From Candidatus Latescibacterota bacterium (GTDB taxonomy: Bacteria; Latescibacterota; UBA2968; UBA8231): a DNA stretch of 10,247 nt. Under the pieces are notes generated by a model. It ran no database searches. It was given only the letters and a program-made list of their open reading frames with translations, and was not told where the DNA came from. Both the position numbers and the translations under genes were made by a program. The stretch spans positions 1 through 10,247 of the forward strand of contig DPVW01000092.1 in the NCBI GenBank assembly GCA_003529325.1. The letters are read 5' to 3'. Positions 5,569-10,247 of this stretch are shown piece by piece; within the stretch, counting starts at the first letter, position 1, and each line of letters starts with the position of its first letter.

Positions 5569-6951
5569 ATGTTCGGACCTCTGATCGGTCGTGAGCTTCG
5601 TTCTCACCTGCTCACCTATCGTTTCGCTCTCAGCGCCGTGCTGCTGGGCGGTCTTGTGGTCGGTTCGTCCCTGATCCTGGGGTTTACCTACGATCGGCAA
5701 CTGTCCGCCTATGGCGAATCCAAAATCGCCCGCGAACAGAAGTTGTCGGAGTCCACCGATTTTCGCACGCTCCAGTGGCAAGGGCTGCAACAGGAGAAAC
5801 CGCCCAACGCACTGTCGGTGTTCATCGTCGGCCTCGAACGAGAACTGTCGCGCTCGGTGACCATCTCCACCCGCCAGTCCAAACTGGGCCGCAGTAAGTA
5901 TTCGAGCGCCCTGTACACCCTGTTCCCGCCCCCCGACCTGCTCTACATCATCAACATTGTCGGTTCGCTGCTGGCCGTGCTGTTCGCCTTTAACGCCATC
6001 TCCGGCGACCACGAGGACGGCACGCTGCGGTTGGTCATGTCCAACGCTGTGCCTCGTCATGTCGTCTTGCTGGCCAAATGGCTCGGTGGATATGTCGCCC
6101 TCATGGCACCCTTTCTCGCCGCCATACTCCTCGCCCTGTTGTTGACCAGTGCCCTTACGTCCTTTCAACTCACGGGAGCCGAATGGGGTGCCTTCGCCGC
6201 CATACTCGGTGTTGCCGCTCTTTATCTGTCCGTGTTCTACACTTTGGCCCTGGCCGTCTCCATCTACACCCGTCGATCTTCGACCTCACTCGTCGTCAAT
6301 TTTCTCATCTGGGTCGTGCTTGTGCTCGCCATACCCAATGTGGCGCCCATCGTCGCTCGCGCCCTCGTCACCATCCCCTCCCCCGGTGCCATCGCTGGCG
6401 AACGGGCGGCGATCCGCACCGCCGCCTGGAGATCGATGCGCGGTCGGGACTGGCGCAACATGAGTCGGGAGGACCGGGACGCGCTGCGCGCCAAGACCGA
6501 AGAGGACGTCGAGCAGAAGACGGCGCGGCTCATCGACGACTATTCCCGCCGCCTTGAGTCACAGGTTTCGGCCGGTGTCGCTATGGCGCGCATCTCGCCC
6601 TCCTCCAGCTTCGTCTACGCCACCGCAGCCCTCGCCGGCGCCGGCCTGGAGGACTACTCTGGCCTGCGCCAATACATCGAACGTTACCGGCTACAGTATG
6701 TCGAGGCCATCGAGACCATCGAGCAGGATCGCCGGCGCCAGACCGAAGGCATAGAAGACCGACACGAGCGAGATGAGATCCGCGAGGCCCCCGTCGATCC
6801 CGACGATCTGCCTACCTTCGCACCCTATCGACGGCCCATGGGCGAAATTCTGGCAACCAACGACATCGACCTGCTCATCCTCATCGTCCTCAACGGGGTC
6901 TTCTTCCTCGTCGCCTACGTCGGCTTCCTCAAATTCGATCTGGTAGACTGA
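5569..6951 (+). CDS. ABC-2 type transporter permease, first of a tandem pair
   Basis: A 460-residue integral membrane protein with about six helices, near residues 19-40, 124-145, 172-198, 205-231, 240-263 and 434-454. Two long hydrophilic loops lie between helices 1 and 2 (about 41-123) and between 5 and 6 (about 264-433). The second is rich in Arg and Glu and looks helical or coiled. Between helices 2 and 3 is the hallmark of this ABC-2 group, SGDHEDGTLRLVMSN, then PRHVVLLAKWLGGY, a likely contact with a nucleotide-binding subunit. The substrate cannot be read from sequence. The start ATG 5569 has GGAAG 9 nt upstream, a weak site. TACTAT (5513-5518) is a possible -10 box without a matching -35. 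The gene diverges from the MR-type gene and is followed after 1 nt by its paralogue. No ATPase gene accompanies it, which is unusual because these permeases normally follow one. Confidence 0.88.
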   Translation: MFGPLIGRELRSHLLTYRFALSAVLLGGLVVGSSLILGFTYDRQLSAYGESKIAREQKLSESTDFRTLQWQGLQQEKPPNALSVFIVGLERELSRSVTISTRQSKLGRSKYSSALYTLFPPPDLLYIINIVGSLLAVLFAFNAISGDHEDGTLRLVMSNAVPRHVVLLAKWLGGYVALMAPFLAAILLALLLTSALTSFQLTGAEWGAFAAILGVAALYLSVFYTLALAVSIYTRRSSTSLVVNFLIWVVLVLAIPNVAPIVARALVTIPSPGAIAGERAAIRTAAWRSMRGRDWRNMSREDRDALRAKTEEDVEQKTARLIDDYSRRLESQVSAGVAMARISPSSSFVYATAALAGAGLEDYSGLRQYIERYRLQYVEAIETIEQDRRRQTEGIEDRHERDEIREAPVDPDDLPTFAPYRRPMGEILATNDIDLLILIVLNGVFFLVAYVGFLKFDLVD

Positions 6952-6952
6952 G

Positions 6953-8353
6953 ATGTTAAGAGCCCTGATCATCAAAGAGTGGCTGACGAGTCTGTTGGAA
7001 CTGCGGTTTGTCGTCTGTTCCACCCTTTGCGTTGTACTCGGCGTCGTCTCCGTCGTCGTGCTGCGTGCCGATCTCGAGGTCCGCCGGACCGAATTCAGCA
7101 AGAACCAGTCTCTCTACCGAGACCAGGCTGAGGAGTACGGCTCCTTCCGCCAACTCGAGCGACAAGGGATTCGCGTCGATCGCCCGCCGCAGTCGTTTCA
7201 GGTGTTGTTCTACGGGGTCGAGAAAACTCTGGATCGCACCACCGTCATCAGCGACGACTTTTTGCCCGGTTTTGAAGGCGACCTGAATGCCAACCCCGCC
7301 GTGTTGTTGTTCCCTGTTGCCGACCTGCTCTTCGTCGTCGCCGTCGTGCTCAGCCTGCTCGCCTTCTTCATCTCTTACGACACCGTCGCTGGTGAGCGCG
7401 AGTCTGGCACCCTTATGCTGCTCATGTCGTACTCGGTGCCACGTGACCTCATCATTGCCGCCAAATGGCTCGGTGGTTATTTCAGCCTCGCCTTGCCATT
7501 CCTGGTCTCCCTCCTGGTCGGTGCCGTCATCATTTCCTTATCGGAGGAGGTACCCTTTACCCCTTCCGACTGGCAGGCTTTTGTCATCGCTGGTGGTGTC
7601 TCATTGTTATTGCTCGCCGTCATGTTCTCCATCGGTTTGCTGGTCTCGGTACGCGCCCGCTCATCGACGACAGCCATCCTCAGCCTGCTCGCACTCTGGG
7701 TTTTGTTGGCCTTGGTTATCCCCAACCTGGGGCCTTATGTGGCCGAACTGGTATCCCCCGTTCCCGACGTCGGTCGGGTCGAACGTGAAATCGCACTGCG
7801 CTCCAAACAGATCGCCGACACCTATCAGATCAATTGGCGTGGCATCCGCGGCAGGGTGCGGGGCATGAGCCAACAGGAGCGCTCCGCCTTTTTCGCCGAT
7901 CTCCGGTTGCAGCGCGAAAAGATGCAGCAGGAGGTCAACAAGGTCACCGCCGATGTGGTCCGTGACTTCGAGTCCCGTCTGTCACGACAGACCGATGTGG
8001 CTCGTGTGCTGACGCGAATATCCCCCGTCGCCTCCTTCGTTTACGCCAACACCGATATCGGCGCCACCGGTGTGCGGCACGAGGAACGCCTCGTCAACCA
8101 CTTGCGAACCTATCAGCGAGAGTTCGTCCGTTTCGTCGCGGAACAGACGGAGGGACAGGGCGGATTCGGCTGGGACGGCGGCGGTGGCGGCGAAGAGTAC
8201 TCCGTCGAGAACCTGCCCACTTTCGAATACCGCAATGATGATCTGGGGGTACGACTCGACGCGCGTATCGTCGATGTGCTGATGCTGGTGTTGTTCGCCG
8301 TCGCCTTCTTTATGGCCGCCTTCGTCAGCTTCCTGCGCAGCGACGTCAACTAG
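6953..8353 (+). CDS. ABC-2 type transporter permease, second of a tandem pair
   Basis: A 466-residue paralogue of the preceding permease with the same plan: helices near 18-38, 123-142, 173-197, 209-233, 240-263 and 437-460, and two large loops. Shared blocks include the segment between helices 2 and 3 (AGERESGTLMLLMS, PRDLIIAAKWLGGY), RISPVASFVYA in the second loop (RISPSSSFVYA in the partner) and LPTFEYR (LPTFAPYR). These are best explained by an old tandem duplication. A glycine-rich patch, QGGFGWDGGGGGEE (402-415), interrupts the second loop and is absent from the partner. The stop of gene one and the ATG of gene two are separated by a single base and there is no ribosome-binding site, so translation is probably coupled. 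The two proteins would form a heterodimeric membrane channel. Cargo unknown; roles in export or in an envelope system are possible. Confidence 0.88.
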   Translation: MLRALIIKEWLTSLLELRFVVCSTLCVVLGVVSVVVLRADLEVRRTEFSKNQSLYRDQAEEYGSFRQLERQGIRVDRPPQSFQVLFYGVEKTLDRTTVISDDFLPGFEGDLNANPAVLLFPVADLLFVVAVVLSLLAFFISYDTVAGERESGTLMLLMSYSVPRDLIIAAKWLGGYFSLALPFLVSLLVGAVIISLSEEVPFTPSDWQAFVIAGGVSLLLLAVMFSIGLLVSVRARSSTTAILSLLALWVLLALVIPNLGPYVAELVSPVPDVGRVEREIALRSKQIADTYQINWRGIRGRVRGMSQQERSAFFADLRLQREKMQQEVNKVTADVVRDFESRLSRQTDVARVLTRISPVASFVYANTDIGATGVRHEERLVNHLRTYQREFVRFVAEQTEGQGGFGWDGGGGGEEYSVENLPTFEYRNDDLGVRLDARIVDVLMLVLFAVAFFMAAFVSFLRSDVN

Positions 8354-8393
8354 CAGCGCTCCTAGCAGGCAGTCGGTTACTGCAGCAGTTTTT
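8350..8393 (+). terminator. Possible weak terminator or hairpin region after the permease pair
   Basis: The stop codon of the second permease lies inside a 16-bp palindrome with one mismatched pair (CTAG, C, AGCGCT, C, CTAG; 8350-8365). It is followed by a short hairpin GCAGT-cggtt-ACTGC (8369-8383) and TTTTT at 8389-8393. The 5-bp stem and the 5-nt gap before the T run make it a poor intrinsic terminator. The converging GAF-like gene ends here too. Confidence 0.28.
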
Positions 8394-8405
8394 CGGCTTC
8401 CGTCG

Positions 8406-8888
8406 TCAGCTTTGCTTCAAAGCCTTCGGCGAAGACGAGGAAGGCCGCCACCCGTTCGCCTCTTCGAGGGTTTCGGCCATCTCCTGCAACAACCCAACTT
8501 GCTCATCGGAAAAGGCATCCGGCTCCGTGTGATTCAGCGCCAGGGTTCCGTGTAAAAATGGGATGTCGATCACACAACGCACAGGATTGTCGTGTTCCAG
8601 GTCACTGCGGTAGACGATCTGGCCGCCCTCCCAGAACTTGAGGACCGTCGCCGATCCCTTGCTCTGCAACCTTTGCCATTCGCCTTGGGGGTTCATCGAG
8701 TGTGAGATTACGCTCGCCGGCCTCTGCGTCACGTCGACGATGTTCACCCCGCAATAAAGCAATGGAATGCCGAGTTCCAGCATGCCATTACGAATTGCGC
8801 TGAGCAGATCGCCCAGATTGAATCCCGGACGCCGAGCACGACCTGCCGGCGATGCTGCCATTTTGTGGATGACTCTGAGGTCATACAA
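8406..8888 (-). CDS. Small GAF-domain-like protein with probable C-terminal frameshift
   Basis: A 160-residue frame that reads like a single GAF-type sensor domain. It has an N-terminal helix (DLRVIHKMAASPAG), a helix LGDLLSAIRNGMLELGIP, strands LLYCGVNIVDV and ASVISHSMNP, a mid-region IVYRSDLE, the strand pair CVIDIPFLHGTLALNH and a final helix DAFSDEQVGLLQEMAETL. What it binds is unknown. The C-terminus GWRPSSSSPKALKQS looks wrong: shifting by one base at the C run 8451-8453 instead gives NGVAAFLVFAEGFEAKL, continuing the helix and ending at TAA 8379-8377. The start is also uncertain. TTG 8888-8886 is the only one in frame with the domain; an ATG at 8884-8882 overlaps the msrA stop as ATGA but is in another frame. 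It overlaps msrA by 8 nt and is probably co-transcribed with it. Family call moderate. Confidence 0.58.
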   Translation of the reverse strand: MYDLRVIHKMAASPAGRARRPGFNLGDLLSAIRNGMLELGIPLLYCGVNIVDVTQRPASVISHSMNPQGEWQRLQSKGSATVLKFWEGGQIVYRSDLEHDNPVRCVIDIPFLHGTLALNHTEPDAFSDEQVGLLQEMAETLEEANGWRPSSSSPKALKQS

Positions 8889-9417
8889 GTCTGTGGGCGA
8901 AGCGTTGTCGAAATTTGGCCACCTTCGGTCCGACGACCATCATGCAGTACGGCTGGGCGGGGTTGCGCTGAAAATACTGCCGATGGTAGTCACCGGCTGG
9001 CCAGAATTTCTCGAAGGCGACGATCTCGGTCACAATCGGGTCGTCAAAGACCCTCTCCTCCGTCAACTCGACGACGACGGCTCTAGCGGTCGCCTCCTGG
9101 GACTGATCATGGGTGAAGATCGCTGAGCGGTATTGAGGGCCAGTGTCGTTGCCCTGGCGATCCTTCGTCGTCGGATCGTGGATGCCGAAAAACACCTCCA
9201 ACACCTCTCGGTAGGTGAGCTGATCGGGTTGAAAACGTACTTGTACTACCTCGGCATGACCCGTCGTGGCACCGCACACGGCCTCATACGTGGGCGCTTC
9301 CACATGCCCCCCGCTGTATCCAGACTCCACCCCGGCGATCCCAGTCATCTGCTCGTAAACCGCTTCGAGGCACCAGAAGCAGCCTCCGCCCAGTGTCGCC
9401 AGTTCTACCTCAGGCAT
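8881..9417 (-). CDS. msrA: Peptide-methionine (S)-S-oxide reductase MsrA
   Basis: A 178-residue cytoplasmic enzyme that reduces the S form of methionine sulfoxide in proteins and free methionine, using thioredoxin-regenerated cysteines. The catalytic motif GGGCFWC places the nucleophile at C13, with C16 as in the GCFWC subtype. YEAVCGATTGHAEVVQV (44-60) is the conserved second block, DTGPQYRSAIF (91-101) the third, and FWPAGDYHRQYF (138-149) the fourth, where the usual acidic residue before DYH is Gly. C158 in QPYC is a candidate resolving cysteine. The length suits a stand-alone MsrA, with no MsrB fused. ATG 9417-9415 is supported by AAAGGA 8 nt upstream (9431-9426). It overlaps the end of the broken GS-HQR gene by 8 nt and the start of the GAF-like gene by 8 nt, so the three probably form one oxidative-stress operon. 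Unlike both neighbours it is intact. Confidence 0.96.
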   Translation of the reverse strand: MPEVELATLGGGCFWCLEAVYEQMTGIAGVESGYSGGHVEAPTYEAVCGATTGHAEVVQVRFQPDQLTYREVLEVFFGIHDPTTKDRQGNDTGPQYRSAIFTHDQSQEATARAVVVELTEERVFDDPIVTEIVAFEKFWPAGDYHRQYFQRNPAQPYCMMVVGPKVAKFRQRFAHRLV

Positions 9418-10247
9418 CTGTCAGATCCTTTGTGAAAGACCAATACACTCGCGGTCCATGGGGAACCAGGAAATCCTGTATCGGCCCCGCTGGCACGATC
9501 TGGCTGGGATTGATATCGTCGTGGGTCATGTAACAATGACGTTTGATATGGTCAAAATTGACCGTCTCCGCGATCCCGGTTGCTGATACAGATCGCGCAT
9601 ACCCCGACAAGTGGTGGTAATCTGCGATGCGGCGCAGATTACATTTGAAGTGACCATAGTATACGGCGTCAAAGCGGATCAGCGTCACAAACAGGCGCCA
9701 GTCCGCCTCGGTGATCAGATCGCCCACCAGATATCGGCGACCTGCCAGGCGCTCTTCAAGGAGATCCGGGGCCTCGAAGAGACGGCGCACACAACGGTCA
9801 TATGCGGCCTGTGTACCGGCGAAACCACAGCGTTAGACCCCGTCGTTGATGTTGGGATAAACCGACCCATTGACCTCGTCGGTCTCCGCCCGGAAACCTT
9901 CGGGATACAGATCGAGCTTCGATTCAGTAAATGCATCGAACTCGCGCGTCAACATACGAATGACCTCGTCGACCGTGTTGCTGACGATGCGCCCCGTCTC
10001 GGTGTCCTACAAGACGGGGACGGTGACGCGCCCGCGGTACTTGGGCATCCGTCGCCGCGTAGGCCTGGCTGAGAAACTCGAAGCCATTTACCGGATCGAT
10101 GACGTGTTGGTCTCCCTCACGGAAGCCCCAACCACGCCCGTCGCGCAAAGGATCCACCGCCGTCAGGCCAATCGTGTCTTCCAGGCCCTTCAATCTACGC
10201 ACGATGATCGTGCGATGCGCCCATGGGCACGCCCACGAAACGTAGAG
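9410..10247 (-). pseudogene. yqjG: Glutathionyl-hydroquinone reductase (xi-class GST, YqjG/ECM4 type), broken and 5'-truncated by the window edge
   Basis: The family reduces glutathionyl-hydroquinones with a Cys at CPWAH. Reading from the right edge, LYVSWACPWAHRTIIVRRL contains that cysteine (codon 10229-10227), and RDGRGWGF and GFEFLSQAYAATD continue the family sequence. One extra base at 10046 then shifts the frame. Removing it gives DPKYRGRVTVPVL, a TAG (10009-10007) where the family has Trp, then DTETGRIVSN and VIRMLTREFDAF. VYPNINDGV is followed by a TAA (9835-9833) where Tyr is expected, then RCGFAGTQAAYD. The C-terminal domain follows: YLVGDLITEADWRLFVTL, HFKCNLRRIADY, GIAETVNFDHIKRH and INPSQIVPAGP. 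Within it, Y-A-RSVSA-T-GIAET becomes YARDLYQQPGIAET if CG is restored at 9594-9598 and C at 9575-9577. So there are two nonsense changes and three indels while the rest is well conserved: recent decay or sequence error. Its end overlaps msrA. Confidence 0.85.

Noticed and set aside
4758..5594. Long plus-strand open frame of 278 codons opposite the MR-type gene
   Set aside because: It is antisense to a gene with a complete enolase-superfamily catalytic set, has no recognisable domain, and runs into the start of the permease gene. It is an expected shadow frame in GC-rich DNA.
9833..10009. Stop-codon recoding as the explanation for the two stops in the GS-HQR gene
   Set aside because: The two stops are different (TAG at a Trp site, TAA at a Tyr site), frameshifts accompany them, and other genes here end normally at TAA, TAG and TGA.
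1..10247. CRISPR array, tRNA or rRNA gene, IS element or integration site
   Set aside because: I found no spaced direct repeats, cloverleaf-like stretches, transposase or integrase motifs, or terminal inverted repeats on either strand by reading. A covariance-model and repeat-finder run would be needed to exclude small ones.

Overview
The window is GC-rich bacterial DNA, roughly 60% GC by eye, with dense short-spaced genes. Its gene families are a phytanoyl-CoA dioxygenase (PhyH)-like oxygenase, a mandelate racemase/muconate lactonizing (MR/MLE) enzyme, two COG3618-type amidohydrolases, an acyl-esterase-type alpha/beta hydrolase, a GAF-like protein, and a tandem pair of ABC-2 permeases. This mixture recalls uncultured aerobic heterotrophs such as Poribacteria, Latescibacterota and similar lineages. 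That placement rests on gene content only and is weak. There is no phage, plasmid, IS or CRISPR signal and no RNA gene that I can see.

Layout. (1) Positions 1-414, minus strand: the N-terminal part of an XRE-type helix-turn-helix regulator whose frame is still open at the left edge. (2) About 300 bp of non-coding DNA separates it from a plus-strand run of three hydrolases: an amidohydrolase (721-1611), an alpha/beta hydrolase (1715-2599) and a second, lactonase-like amidohydrolase (2619-3509). (3) A minus-strand pair converges on them with a 4-bp gap: an MR-type enolase-superfamily enzyme (4335-5441) followed by a PhyH-family Fe(II)/2-oxoglutarate oxygenase (3514-4302). (4) Divergent from that pair, two paralogous six-helix ABC-2 permeases (5569-6951 and 6953-8353) lie 1 nt apart with no ATPase gene in sight. 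(5) On the minus strand at the right end is a redox cluster, transcribed right to left: a broken glutathionyl-hydroquinone reductase (GS-HQR, 10247-9410), an intact msrA (9417-8881), and a GAF-like protein with a probable C-terminal frameshift (8888-8406).

How they may work together. Sections 2 and 3 together look like a small catabolic island for an esterified or lactonised sugar acid or related carbonyl compound. The alpha/beta hydrolase would remove an acyl group, the COG3618 proteins would open lactones, the MR-type enzyme would dehydrate or epimerise the acid, and the PhyH protein would hydroxylate or cleave a side group. No dehydrogenase, aldolase or transporter is present, so the substrate stays unknown. 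The helix-turn-helix gene is a candidate local regulator by position only.

Two cross-cutting features stand out. Three starts (1715, 2619 and 5441 minus) lack a Shine-Dalgarno (SD) sequence and have a TATAAT-like hexamer 6-10 nt before the start codon, as in leaderless or near-leaderless transcripts. All visible coding damage (two nonsense codons and four indels in two genes) lies between about 8.45 and 10.05 kb, which means either local gene decay or locally poor sequence. I see no clearly new biological system. The best leads are the uncharacterised catabolic island and the leaderless-promoter pattern.
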